Shown: positions 26,104-34,973 of the stretch, piece by piece
Layout: every line of letters begins with the position of its first letter
Numbering within the stretch: position 1 is the first letter of the stretch
Assembly: GCA_027619415.1 (NCBI GenBank)
Contig: JAQCFO010000002.1
Coordinates: forward strand, 1 to 64,000
Direction of reading: 5' to 3'
DNA: 64,000 nucleotides
DNA from: Bacteroidota bacterium
GTDB taxonomy: Bacteria > Bacteroidota > Bacteroidia > Flavobacteriales > Flavobacteriaceae
Translations under genes and position numbers: made by a program
Notes under the pieces: generated by a model
Seen by the model: only the letters and a program-made list of their open reading frames with translations
Databases searched by the model: none
What the model was told of the DNA's origin: nothing

Positions 26104-26823
26104 ATGAAAAAAATCATTTTTTTAATCCTTTTGTTAATTTCTTCTACAGTAACAGCACAGATATCTACCGATAGGCCAGATCAAACGGAAGCATCAGTTG
26201 TGCTTCCAAAAAACATATTACAAATTGAAAGTGGATTTGTCTTTCAAGATGAGGAAGTTTTTAATACTCTTTTTCGCTATGGAATTTCAGAAAAAGTAGA
26301 ATTTAGATTAAACACAAATTACATGTTATTAGATAGCCCAGATGTCAAAAATATTCCTAGTCCAAGATTTGGAGATATTGAAATTGGAATGAAAATTCAA
26401 ATCTTTAAATCAGCTGAGAGCTCAACTACTGTAGCATTTTTATCACATCTTTCTTTACCTACCGCTTCAAAATATTATACTAATGATGGATACGGCACTT
26501 TAAATAGATTTTTAATTTCCCATGATTTTTCGGACACTTTTTCAGTAGGATATAACCTAGGTTATAATAAAATTTATGATAAAAAAGGAGCATTTGTTTA
26601 CACTTTAGCTTTTGCGAAAAGCCTTAACAAATGGGGAGTTTATGCTGAAATTTTTGGAGAGAAACCCAAGGAAAATCTTCAATCTAATTTTGATTTAGGG
26701 GTTACTTATTTAATTAATAAGGATTTTCAATTAGACGTCTCTTTTGGAGAAGGGTTCAATAATGACCTAAGTTATTTTGCTTTAGGAGCTAGTTGGAATT
26801 ATGATTTATTAAAATCAAAATAA
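26104..26823 (+). CDS. Exported transporter-like beta-barrel protein
   Basis: The product has about 239 residues from the ATG at 26104, which is followed by a clean signal peptide (MKKIIFLILLLISSTVTAQ). The frame opens eight codons earlier inside the ZIP gene, but that start would bury the signal. The mature part begins STDRPDQTEASVVLP and shows regular beta strands, matching the Bacteroidota family annotated as transporter (MetA-pathway-of-phenol-degradation-like outer-membrane proteins). The substrate is unknown. It lies directly behind the metal transporter and may be in the same transcript. Confidence 0.75.
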   Translation: MKKIIFLILLLISSTVTAQISTDRPDQTEASVVLPKNILQIESGFVFQDEEVFNTLFRYGISEKVEFRLNTNYMLLDSPDVKNIPSPRFGDIEIGMKIQIFKSAESSTTVAFLSHLSLPTASKYYTNDGYGTLNRFLISHDFSDTFSVGYNLGYNKIYDKKGAFVYTLAFAKSLNKWGVYAEIFGEKPKENLQSNFDLGVTYLINKDFQLDVSFGEGFNNDLSYFALGASWNYDLLKSK

Positions 26824-26828
26824 TTAAA

Positions 26829-26945
26829 TTATTTACAATCACAATCACCACCACCACATCCTTTTTCAGGATTACTATAAAAGTATTTTTTATATAAGAA
26901 TAAAATTGAAATCGTAACAGCAAGAATTGTTAGTGTTAATTGCAT
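26829..26945 (-). CDS. FeoB-associated Cys-rich membrane protein
   Basis: This 38-residue peptide has one transmembrane helix (about 2-20) and a Cys-rich tail (NPEKGCGGGDCDCK). It fits the small FeoB-associated membrane proteins that accompany ferrous iron uptake. A longer start at 27032 is possible in the frame but lies inside feoB; the ATG at 26945, nine bases after the feoB stop, is far more likely. It would be the last gene of feoA-feoB and may hand over or bind Fe(II). Confidence 0.8.
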   Translation of the reverse strand: MQLTLTILAVTISILFLYKKYFYSNPEKGCGGGDCDCK

Positions 26946-26953
26946 AGTTAAAT

Positions 26954-29041
26954 TTACGAAATAAGTTGATAAACTATTAGAGCAGCTAAATAAGCTATAA
27001 CAGTCATTATAATTAACTGTGCAGCTGGCCACTTCCAGCTATTAGTTTCTTTTTTAACTACCGCTAGTGTGCTCATACACTGCATAGCAAAAGCGTAAAA
27101 AATCATTAAAGAAACTCCAGAGGCTAAGCCAAATAATGGGGTTCCATCTTCTCTGATTTCATTAGACATTCTTTCTCTTATGGATTCTTCTTTATCACTT
27201 TCAACACTATAAATTGTGGCTAAAGTTCCAACAAATACCTCTCTAGCAGCAAAAGAGGTCACAATAGCAATTCCAATTTTCCAATCGTAACCCAAAGGAC
27301 TTATTATTGGCTCTATGCTTTTTCCAATATTACCAAGAATAGAGTGTTCTAGCTTATAAGCACTTAACTTATTGTTATAATCTGACGGATTTTCATAATC
27401 AGTATAGTTAATAGCGGTTTCTGCGGTATTAAATTTTTCGCCAATTCCATTAGAAGCTAGAACCCATAAAAGAACTGAGATTGATAAAATTATTTTTCCT
27501 GCTTCAAAAACAAAAGATTTTGTTTTTTCTATAACTGTAAATAATACATTTCTAAATAAGGGTAGTTTATAATTTGGCATTTCAATCACAAAAAAAGTTT
27601 TAGATTTTATTTTTAAAATTTTATTTAAAATATAAGCGGAAAAAATAGCCGCTAAAAACCCTAATAAATACAGCCCCATTAATGTAAGTCCCTGAGCATT
27701 GATTCCTAGAAACCTTTCATTTGGAATTACTAATGAAATAAGAATTAAATATACTGGTAGTCTTGCCGAGCATGTAGTGAATGGAGTAACTAAGATAGTT
27801 ATGAGTCTCTCTTTCCAATTTTCAATATTTCTGGTAGCCATTATCGCTGGAATAGCACACGCGGTGCCAGAAATTAAAGGGACAATACTTTTCCCACTCA
27901 ACCCATATCTTCTCATGACCCGATCCATTAAAAAGACTACTCGACTCATATATCCAGTTTCTTCTAGAACTGAAATAAACATAAATAAAAAAGCAATTTG
28001 AGGAATGAATATCACAATTCCTCCAATTCCAGGAATAATCCCTTCTGACAATAAACTAGTGAATGTTCCTGGTGGTAATTGAGCTTTTGAAAATGAACTT
28101 AGTTGACTAAAAGCACTATCAATGGCGTCCATCGGGTAACTACTCCAATCAAAAATAGCTTGAAATATTGTAAGAAGAATTAAAAAGAAAATAGCGTAGC
28201 CCCAAAATTTATGAATTAAAATACTGTCCAATTTAGATTCAAAACCAGTAGCTGATTTTGGATCTAAAATATAAGATTGCTTTAATACATTATTTATAAA
28301 TTGATATCTTTTAATAGTTTCTTTTTGTTGTAGACTTTTAAGATAGGAAATGGGTTTTGTTTGAAAATTTGAAGAATCTTTAACTTTATCTCGATCTAGA
28401 TTTCCAAAATTAACATCTTGAGTAATTACAAGCCAAAGTTTATAGATTAATTGATTTGGAAAAGTTTTTTCTAGTCCTTCAAAATAATTCCTGTCAATAT
28501 CCTTAATATTAATGAGTGAGTTTACGGAAAGTTCTTTATACTTAGAAATGATTTTTTTTAATTCAAATAATCCTTCTTTCTTCCTTGAACTATATAAAAC
28601 CACTTTAGTTTGTAGAAATTTTTCTAAATTAGAAATATTAATAGTTATCCCTTTTCTTTTCATGACATCAGACATGTTTATGACAAGAATAACAGGAATT
28701 TTTAAATCTTTTATTTGAGTGAAAAGCAATAAGTTTCTTTTTAGGTTTTCAACATCTGAGATAACTACCGCTACATCTGGATAATCTTTATCATTTTTAT
28801 TTAATAATAATTCTATAACCAGACTTTCATCCAATGAAGATGCATTAAGACTATAGGTCCCAGGTAAATCTAAAATGTGGGCTTTTAATCCTCTTTCTAA
28901 CTTACAAATCCCTTCCTTTTTTTCAACTGTAATTCCAGGGTAATTACCGACTTTTTGATTTAGTCCCGTCAAATCATTAAATACAGATGATTTGCCTGTA
29001 TTGGGATTTCCAATGAGTGCAACATTTAATCTTTTACTCAT
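26954..29041 (-). CDS. feoB: Ferrous iron transport protein B
   Basis: This 695-residue inner-membrane Fe(II) transporter has an N-terminal G-protein domain: G1 GNPNTGKSSVFNDLTG (10-25), G2 region GNYPGITVEKKEG, G3 LDLPGTYSL, G4 NMSD. A helical GDI-like spacer follows, then the polytopic part from about residue 275 with the Gate motifs (GTACAIPAIMATR and CSARLPVYLI) and the FAAREVFVGTLATI segment. It follows feoA by one base and precedes the Cys-rich peptide gene. Regulation by the nearby DtxR-type protein is plausible. Confidence 0.97.
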   Translation of the reverse strand: MSKRLNVALIGNPNTGKSSVFNDLTGLNQKVGNYPGITVEKKEGICKLERGLKAHILDLPGTYSLNASSLDESLVIELLLNKNDKDYPDVAVVISDVENLKRNLLLFTQIKDLKIPVILVINMSDVMKRKGITINISNLEKFLQTKVVLYSSRKKEGLFELKKIISKYKELSVNSLINIKDIDRNYFEGLEKTFPNQLIYKLWLVITQDVNFGNLDRDKVKDSSNFQTKPISYLKSLQQKETIKRYQFINNVLKQSYILDPKSATGFESKLDSILIHKFWGYAIFFLILLTIFQAIFDWSSYPMDAIDSAFSQLSSFSKAQLPPGTFTSLLSEGIIPGIGGIVIFIPQIAFLFMFISVLEETGYMSRVVFLMDRVMRRYGLSGKSIVPLISGTACAIPAIMATRNIENWKERLITILVTPFTTCSARLPVYLILISLVIPNERFLGINAQGLTLMGLYLLGFLAAIFSAYILNKILKIKSKTFFVIEMPNYKLPLFRNVLFTVIEKTKSFVFEAGKIILSISVLLWVLASNGIGEKFNTAETAINYTDYENPSDYNNKLSAYKLEHSILGNIGKSIEPIISPLGYDWKIGIAIVTSFAAREVFVGTLATIYSVESDKEESIRERMSNEIREDGTPLFGLASGVSLMIFYAFAMQCMSTLAVVKKETNSWKWPAAQLIIMTVIAYLAALIVYQLIS

Positions 29042-29042
29042 T

Positions 29043-29264
29043 TTATATTTTTTTAATAATAATATGATTCGCGGTTTCTCTTCGAATAGCTAACCTACTG
29101 CCATTTATGTCTAAATACATAGGATCTTTAAATGGTGCTAATTGCAATAATTTGATAGTATTGCCAGGTAAACAGCCCATTTCGATTAATTTTAAAGGGA
29201 TTAAGTCAGTAACAATATTCAGTATTATTGCTTTTTCACCTCTTTTTAAATCGTTTAATGTCAA
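29043..29264 (-). CDS. feoA: Ferrous iron transport protein A
   Basis: This 73-residue SH3-like cytoplasmic partner of FeoB has characteristic segments LIPLKLIEMGCLPGN and SRLAIRRETANHIII. The start codon is TTG; the alignment of TLNDLKRGEKA with usual FeoA N-termini supports it. It is the first gene of the feo operon, with a clean -7 element upstream (29295-29302). Confidence 0.93.
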   Translation of the reverse strand: MTLNDLKRGEKAIILNIVTDLIPLKLIEMGCLPGNTIKLLQLAPFKDPMYLDINGSRLAIRRETANHIIIKKI

Positions 29265-29294
29265 ATTTCTTTATTTAGAATGATTTTAAAGAAG

Positions 29295-29302
29295 CAAAAG
29301 TA
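29295..29302 (-). promoter_or_regulatory. -7 promoter element of feoAB
   Basis: Minus strand TACTTTTG is a full match to TAnnTTTG, about 30 bases before the feoA TTG start. A TTTTG near 29326 may be the -33 element. Confidence 0.45.
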
Positions 29303-29332
29303 GTATATTTTTTATTGATAGAGATCAAAAAA

Positions 29333-30010
29333 TTAGTTTACATAAGATTCCTCAAGTGTGTTAATGTCAGAGAGAAGTTTGTTTATTTCCTCATTATTTG
29401 TTCCATCATAAAAGCCTCTAATTCTTTTTTCTCTATCGATTAAAACAAAATTTTCAGTATGAATCATATCGTACTTCCCACCATCACCATCACTTTTAGC
29501 AACTAGGTAAGATTTTCTAGCTAAATCATAAATCATTTTTTTGTTTCCGGTTAACAAGTTCCATTTATAATCCAGGACCCCTTTTTCAAGAGCGTAATTT
29601 TTCAAGACCTCAACATTATCAATATCAGGCGTGACCGAAAAAGAAACTAAAAGAACATCTTTGTTAAGTAATAGCTTTTCCTGTAAGTAAGCCATGTTGT
29701 CTGTCATTATTGGACATATATCAGGACAGGTTGTAAAGAAAAAATCAGCTACATAAATTTTATTGTTATAATTTTTTTCAGTAATTTTTTTTCCATTTTG
29801 ATTGGTAAGAGAGAAATCAGCTATTCTGTGATATTTTTTTATGTAACGAATGTTTTCATCAACTAATTCTTGAGAAACCATATTCGGACTATAAATAGGC
29901 AAAATAATTTTAGGCTGTAAAATGAAATAAAAAGAAGTTAAAACAACAACAGAAAAAAAAGTCATAATTAAAATAACCGGACCGTATCTTTTTAAATTTT
30001 TTTTATACAT
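29333..30010 (-). CDS. SCO1/SenC family copper chaperone
   Basis: This 225-residue membrane-anchored thioredoxin-fold protein delivers copper to the CuA site of cytochrome c oxidase. One N-terminal helix (about 9-31) leaves the domain in the periplasm. Copper ligands are C95 and C99 (FFTTCPDICP) and H184 (DMIHTENFVLID). FSVTPDIDN is also typical. It follows pepP-like DNA by 21 bases on the same strand and is likely co-transcribed with it. No oxidase genes are in the window. Confidence 0.93.
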   Translation of the reverse strand: MYKKNLKRYGPVILIMTFFSVVVLTSFYFILQPKIILPIYSPNMVSQELVDENIRYIKKYHRIADFSLTNQNGKKITEKNYNNKIYVADFFFTTCPDICPIMTDNMAYLQEKLLLNKDVLLVSFSVTPDIDNVEVLKNYALEKGVLDYKWNLLTGNKKMIYDLARKSYLVAKSDGDGGKYDMIHTENFVLIDREKRIRGFYDGTNNEEINKLLSDINTLEESYVN

Positions 30011-30031
30011 AAATCTTTTATGGAAAATAAA

Positions 30032-31327
30032 TTAATTAGAGTTCATTAGACTTTCTATCTCATCTATTTCAATTGGAATGTTTTTCATAAGGTTAATAGG
30101 AAAAGAGTTTTCCTGAACGATAACATCGTCTTCTAACCTGATTCCAAAGCCTTCTTTAGGAATGTAAATCCCAGGTTCTACAGTAAAAACCATATTTTTT
30201 TCAATAGGCTCATGAATGTTTCCATAATCATGTGTGTCTAACCCTAAGTGATGAGAAGTTCCATGAGTAAAGTATTTTTTAAAAGCGGGATTAGTATCAC
30301 TCTGATTTTGAATGTCGGATTTATCTAAAAGCCCTAATTTTAACAATTCAGAAGTCATAATATTGCCTACTTCATTATGATGGTCTTTCCATAAAATACC
30401 TGGATTCAGTAATTTAGTTGCTTCATTTTTTACATGCAATACAGAATTATAAACTTCTTTTTGACGCTTAGTGAATTTTCCAGAAACGGGTACTGTTCGT
30501 GTCATATCGCTAGAGTAATTAGCATATTCAGCTCCAACATCTAACAAAATAACATCACCATCCCGACACTGGTTATTGTTTTTAATATAATGTAGAATAT
30601 TGGAATTTTTACCAGAAGCAATGATTGGACTATAAGCAAATTTTCTAGATCTATTAATTAAAAATTCATGTGAAAATTCAGCTTCAATTTCATACTCCCA
30701 AACTCCAGGCTTAATAAATTTCAAAACTCTTCTAAACCCTTTTTCAGTTATATCACAAGCCTTTTGTATTAACTCAAGTTCAATTCCCTCCTTAATAGAT
30801 CTTAGATTTTGTAAAATCGGATTACTTCTTTGAATATTTTTAACTGGATATTTTTTTTGAATCCATTTGTTAAAGCGAGCTTCTCTTGTTTCTGTTTCAA
30901 CTTTAGCTCTATAATGCTCATTGGTGTTTATGTAAAGAACATCACATTCTAGCATTAAATATTCAATTGTTTTTTTTAAATCTCCTAACCAATAAACTGT
31001 CTTAACCCCAGAAGTCATACAAGCATTTTCTTTACTTAATTTTTCTCCCTCCCAATGAGTTAAAGTTTCATTAGGCTTTGTTAAAAAAAGAATCTCTCTA
31101 TGTTTGGAATTTTTACAATTTGGGCACAAAACAAGTACACTCTCTTCTTGATTTATTCCAGATAAATAAAAAAGATCTCTGTGTTGTTCAAAAGGAAGAG
31201 TTGTGTCGGCACTGACTGGATAAAGATCGTTTGAACTAAAAAAAGCAATACTTTTTGCACTCATTTTGTTCATGAACTTTGCTCTATTTTTTATAAACAA
31301 GGACTTATCAATAGTTGAGTACTTCAT
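30032..31327 (-). CDS. Xaa-Pro aminopeptidase (M24B)
   Basis: This 431-residue pita-bread metallopeptidase removes the N-terminal residue before proline. It has an aminopeptidase-P N-terminal domain (about 1-140; PFEQHRDLFYLSGI). The catalytic domain's five metal ligands lie in LLDVGAEYANYSSDMTR (two Asp), THGTSHHLGLD (His), FTVEPGIY (Glu) and GFGIRLEDDV (Glu). No signal peptide is seen, so it is cytoplasmic. A -7 element at 31345-31352 starts the transcript, which may continue into the SCO gene. Confidence 0.93.
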   Translation of the reverse strand: MKYSTIDKSLFIKNRAKFMNKMSAKSIAFFSSNDLYPVSADTTLPFEQHRDLFYLSGINQEESVLVLCPNCKNSKHREILFLTKPNETLTHWEGEKLSKENACMTSGVKTVYWLGDLKKTIEYLMLECDVLYINTNEHYRAKVETETREARFNKWIQKKYPVKNIQRSNPILQNLRSIKEGIELELIQKACDITEKGFRRVLKFIKPGVWEYEIEAEFSHEFLINRSRKFAYSPIIASGKNSNILHYIKNNNQCRDGDVILLDVGAEYANYSSDMTRTVPVSGKFTKRQKEVYNSVLHVKNEATKLLNPGILWKDHHNEVGNIMTSELLKLGLLDKSDIQNQSDTNPAFKKYFTHGTSHHLGLDTHDYGNIHEPIEKNMVFTVEPGIYIPKEGFGIRLEDDVIVQENSFPINLMKNIPIEIDEIESLMNSN

Positions 31328-31344
31328 AAAGTATAATTTTTATA

Positions 31345-31352
31345 CAAAAATA
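31345..31352 (-). promoter_or_regulatory. -7 promoter element of the aminopeptidase gene
   Basis: Minus strand TATTTTTG fully matches TAnnTTTG and lies 17 bases before the ATG. A short inverted repeat GTATAA / TTATAC (31331-31345) lies between it and the gene. Confidence 0.4.
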
Positions 31353-31406
31353 GTATATTTAATATATTAACAGCGACCTAATAAAGGGGAAATAAAGATT
31401 TTAATT

Positions 31407-34238
31407 ATGAAAAATTTAATATGTATAATTTTTTTGTGCATTCAATTTTTGTTATTTGCACAAGTTAGCACGCCTTCATTAGAATTAATAAATGGTATTA
31501 ATTTACAAAATGAGTTAATCCAAAATTCAATTGTAAAAAACTTAGAGTTTACAAATATCGGTCCAAGTGTAATGAGCGGAAGGGTTACAGACATTGAGGT
31601 TAACCCTGAAGATTCAACAGAATTTTATATAGCTTATGCTTCAGGGGGGTTATGGCATACAATTAATAACGGGTCCACTTTTAATTCGATTTTTGACAAT
31701 GCAAACACTCAGAATATTGGAGATTTTGATGTTGACTGGAATAGCAGAATAATTATAGTAGGAACTGGTGAAAATAATTCTTCAAGATCTTCATACGCTG
31801 GAATAGGAATATTAAGATCAAGCGATAATGGAAAAAATTGGGAGAACATAGGCCTAACAGACTCTCATCATATTGGGAAAGTAAAAATTAATCCAAACAA
31901 CTCTAATGAAATAATTGTTGGAGCACTAGGACACTTGTATTCTACAAATAAACAAAGAGGGATTTTTAAAACTATTGATAGCGGAAAAACATGGAAAAAA
32001 AAACTTGAAATAGATGAAAGAACAGGGATAATAGACATAGATATTGATCCAAAGGATTTTAATATTCAATATGCATCATCTTGGGAAAAGGAAAGAGCAT
32101 CTTGGGACTTTATTGGGAATGGATACAAATCTGGAATTTACAAATCAATTGATGCAGGAGAAAACTGGGAATTAATCACAACAAAAGAAAGCGGATTTCC
32201 ATCCGATTCTGGCGTAGGAAGGATTGGGATATCTGTTTTTGATAGAAATACAATTTATGCAATAGTTGATAATCAGTCAAGACGGCCAAAACAAAAAGAA
32301 ATAAAGAGAGATGGAATAGATAAAAATATTTTTGAGAATATGTCAGTCAAGGATTTTATTGCACTAAATGATAAGTCACTGAATGATTTTTTAGACAATA
32401 ATGGTTTCCCAAAAAAATATGATGCTACAACGGTAAAAGATCTTGTTAGTTCAATCCAGATAGAGCCATTAGATCTTAAATTATTTCTAGAAGATGCTAA
32501 CACGGTTATGTTTGATACACCTATAATTGGAGCTGAAGTTTATAGAAGTGATGATGGGGGCAAAACTTGGATAAAGAAAAACTCTTATTATTTGGATAGA
32601 CTATATAACACTTACGGATATTACTTTGGAAGAATTCATGTTTCTCCAACCAATAAAGATCATATTTATGTTTATGGGGTTCCAATTATAAAATCAATTG
32701 ACGGAGGGATGACGTATAAATCTATAGATTATCAAAATGTGCACGCGGACCATCATGATTTATGGATCAATCCTAAAAACCCAGATCACTTAATTAACGG
32801 AAATGATGGAGGAATTAATATGAGTTATGATGGTGGGGAAAATTGGTCGAAACTTAATCAGCCTAGTGTAGGACAATTTTATTCAATTAACGTTGACTAT
32901 GAAAAACCTTATAATGTTTATGGTGGTCTTCAGGACAATGGTGTCTGGATGGCTCCTAACAATTCAGTAGAAAGTGCTAGATGGCATCAAACGGGTCATA
33001 ATAATTGGACTTCTATTGGTGGTGGAGATGGAATGCAAGTCCAAATTGATAATCGTGATTCAGATATTATTTATACTGGATCTCAATTTGGAGTCTATTT
33101 TAGACTAAACAAAAAGACTGGCAAAAGACATTATTTAAAGCCTAAACATGATTTAGGGGAATCACCTCTAAGGTTTAATTGGCAAACACCTATATTATTA
33201 TCTCCTCATAATCAAGATATTTTTTATTTAGGAAGTAACAAGCTGCATGTTTCATTAAACAAGGGCGACGATTGGTCATTTAAATCGATTGATTTGACTA
33301 AAGGAATTAAACCAGGAAATGTACCATATGGCACTTTAAGCACAATAGATGAATCCATTTTTAAGTTTGGAAAACTAGTTGTAGGCTCTGATGATGGTTT
33401 AATTCATTTAAGTAAGGATGGTGGAAATACTTGGGATTTAATTTCTAATGATTTGCCTCAAAATTTATGGGTAAGTAGAGTAGTTCTTTCAAAACATCAC
33501 AAAAATAGAATTTATGCTACTTTAAATGGCTATAGATATGATGATTTCAAACCTTATGTTTTTATAAGTGATGACAATGGGAAGAATTGGAAAACGTTAA
33601 GCAATGAACTTCCCATATCTTCAGTTAATGTTATAAAAGAAGATCCTTTTAATGAAAACCTTGTTTATTTGGGAACTGATAATGGCGCTTATATTAGTTT
33701 TGATAACGGTGATTCCTGGCAGCCTTTTAGCAATGGCTTAAATAAAGTTGCAGTACATGATTTGGTTATTCAAAGTGAAGCGAAAGAGCTTTTATTAGGA
33801 ACTCATGGACGATCAATTTATAAAACAGATTTATCAATTATTTATAATTACTTAAATAAAATTGAGAAAGATAAAGATGGAATTGTGTATAAGATTAAGG
33901 ATATTAACTATTCTAATCGCTGGGGCTCAAAATCGTATAATTGGTCAGAGTATAACGAACCAAAATTAAAATTTTATGTTTTTTCAAATACTCAACAAAA
34001 AGCTAAAATTAAATTAGTTAATAATGATGGTTTGACAGTTTTAAAGAATGATTTAAATTTAAAAATTGGGTTTCAAGAAATTTCATTAGATCTAAACTAT
34101 TCTGAAGAAGCTCTTAAATCTTTAGAGAAGGAAACAAAGATTAAAATAAAAAAATCCGATAACAACAAGTATTATTTTAAAAAAGGTGATTATAAGGTTT
34201 TTATCAATAAAGATTCAGAATCATTCCAAATAAAATAA
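31407..34238 (+). CDS. Exported VPS10/BNR-repeat (sortilin-like) protein
   Basis: This 943-residue secreted or periplasmic protein has a signal peptide (MKNLICIIFLCIQFLLFAQ). It holds many BNR/Asp-box-like turns that mark beta-propeller blades: SSDNGKNWENIG, SIDAGENWELI, SDDGGKTWIKK, SYDGGENWSKL, SKDGGNTWDLI, SDDNGKNWKTL, SFDNGDSWQPF. The family is often annotated as glycosyl hydrolase or VPS10-domain protein, but no catalytic residues are known and hydrolase activity should not be assumed. The last 130 residues (from about 810) form a separate beta-rich module. A type IX secretion C-terminal signal was not recognised. It is transcribed alone, divergent from the aminopeptidase gene. Confidence 0.85.
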   Translation: MKNLICIIFLCIQFLLFAQVSTPSLELINGINLQNELIQNSIVKNLEFTNIGPSVMSGRVTDIEVNPEDSTEFYIAYASGGLWHTINNGSTFNSIFDNANTQNIGDFDVDWNSRIIIVGTGENNSSRSSYAGIGILRSSDNGKNWENIGLTDSHHIGKVKINPNNSNEIIVGALGHLYSTNKQRGIFKTIDSGKTWKKKLEIDERTGIIDIDIDPKDFNIQYASSWEKERASWDFIGNGYKSGIYKSIDAGENWELITTKESGFPSDSGVGRIGISVFDRNTIYAIVDNQSRRPKQKEIKRDGIDKNIFENMSVKDFIALNDKSLNDFLDNNGFPKKYDATTVKDLVSSIQIEPLDLKLFLEDANTVMFDTPIIGAEVYRSDDGGKTWIKKNSYYLDRLYNTYGYYFGRIHVSPTNKDHIYVYGVPIIKSIDGGMTYKSIDYQNVHADHHDLWINPKNPDHLINGNDGGINMSYDGGENWSKLNQPSVGQFYSINVDYEKPYNVYGGLQDNGVWMAPNNSVESARWHQTGHNNWTSIGGGDGMQVQIDNRDSDIIYTGSQFGVYFRLNKKTGKRHYLKPKHDLGESPLRFNWQTPILLSPHNQDIFYLGSNKLHVSLNKGDDWSFKSIDLTKGIKPGNVPYGTLSTIDESIFKFGKLVVGSDDGLIHLSKDGGNTWDLISNDLPQNLWVSRVVLSKHHKNRIYATLNGYRYDDFKPYVFISDDNGKNWKTLSNELPISSVNVIKEDPFNENLVYLGTDNGAYISFDNGDSWQPFSNGLNKVAVHDLVIQSEAKELLLGTHGRSIYKTDLSIIYNYLNKIEKDKDGIVYKIKDINYSNRWGSKSYNWSEYNEPKLKFYVFSNTQQKAKIKLVNNDGLTVLKNDLNLKIGFQEISLDLNYSEEALKSLEKETKIKIKKSDNNKYYFKKGDYKVFINKDSESFQIK

Positions 34239-34254
34239 ATAAGTTTCATTTTTA

Positions 34255-34285
34255 TTGTCTTGTAACTGTTCATAGTTTAATTTTG
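34255..34285 (+). promoter_or_regulatory. promoter of sdhCAB
   Basis: TAATTTTG (34278-34285) fully matches TAnnTTTG and is preceded by TTG (34255-34257) at 20 bases, the expected -33 spacing. sdhC begins 25 bases downstream. Confidence 0.6.
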
Positions 34286-34310
34286 CTACTATAATAAGAA
34301 TAGTTCGTTT

Positions 34311-34970
34311 ATGAATAATGTAATAGAATCTTCTATATTAAGAAAAGTATCCATGGCTATTTCGGGTATTTTTTTAATAATTTTTTTGCTTCAACATTTT
34401 ATAATTAATATAACGTCTGTTTTTAGTGAGATTACTTTCAATCAACTATCTCATTTTATGGGAACTAATTTTATAGTCCAGTTCATTGCACAGCCTATAT
34501 TAATATTTGGGGTTTTATTTCATTTTATTATGGGTTTTGTTTTAGATTTTCAAAACAGAAATGCTAGAGTTGAAAAATATGTTAAATACAAGGGGAGTAC
34601 AAATGCTAGTTGGATTTCAAGGAATATGATTATATCCGGAGCAGTTGTTTTATCTTTTCTTGGACTTCATTTTTACGACTTCTGGATTCCAGAAATTAAT
34701 CACAAGTATATTGAATTTATTCCTGAAGATCCAGTAAGATACTATAATGAACTAGCGCATAAGTTTGAAGATTTAACAAAAGTTGTTTTATACACTATAT
34801 CTTTTGGCTTTTTGTCTCTTCATTTATTACATGGGTTTTCTTCTTCATTTCAATCCCTTGGAGTAAATAATAAATACACATCAATAATAAAATTTATTGG
34901 CAAAATATATGCTATTGGAATCCCTTTTGGGTTTTGCTTTATAGCTATTTTCCATTATTTAAATAATTAG
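34311..34970 (+). CDS. sdhC: Succinate dehydrogenase/fumarate reductase cytochrome b subunit
   Basis: This 219-residue single membrane anchor has five predicted helices, the type-B form that carries two haems and quinone sites. Candidate haem-ligand histidines sit in the helices: LLQHFIIN, GVLFHFIMG, FLGLHFYDF and LHLLHGFSSSF. It precedes sdhA by three bases in the order C-A-B usual for Bacteroidota. In an aerobic flavobacterium it joins the TCA cycle to menaquinone. Confidence 0.95.
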   Translation: MNNVIESSILRKVSMAISGIFLIIFLLQHFIINITSVFSEITFNQLSHFMGTNFIVQFIAQPILIFGVLFHFIMGFVLDFQNRNARVEKYVKYKGSTNASWISRNMIISGAVVLSFLGLHFYDFWIPEINHKYIEFIPEDPVRYYNELAHKFEDLTKVVLYTISFGFLSLHLLHGFSSSFQSLGVNNKYTSIIKFIGKIYAIGIPFGFCFIAIFHYLNN

Positions 34971-34973
34971 GCC

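Noticed and set aside
26946-27032. Longer 67-residue form of the Cys-rich FeoB partner
   Set aside because: The extension lies inside feoB and lacks the expected start; the 38-residue form matches the family and begins nine bases after the feoB stop.
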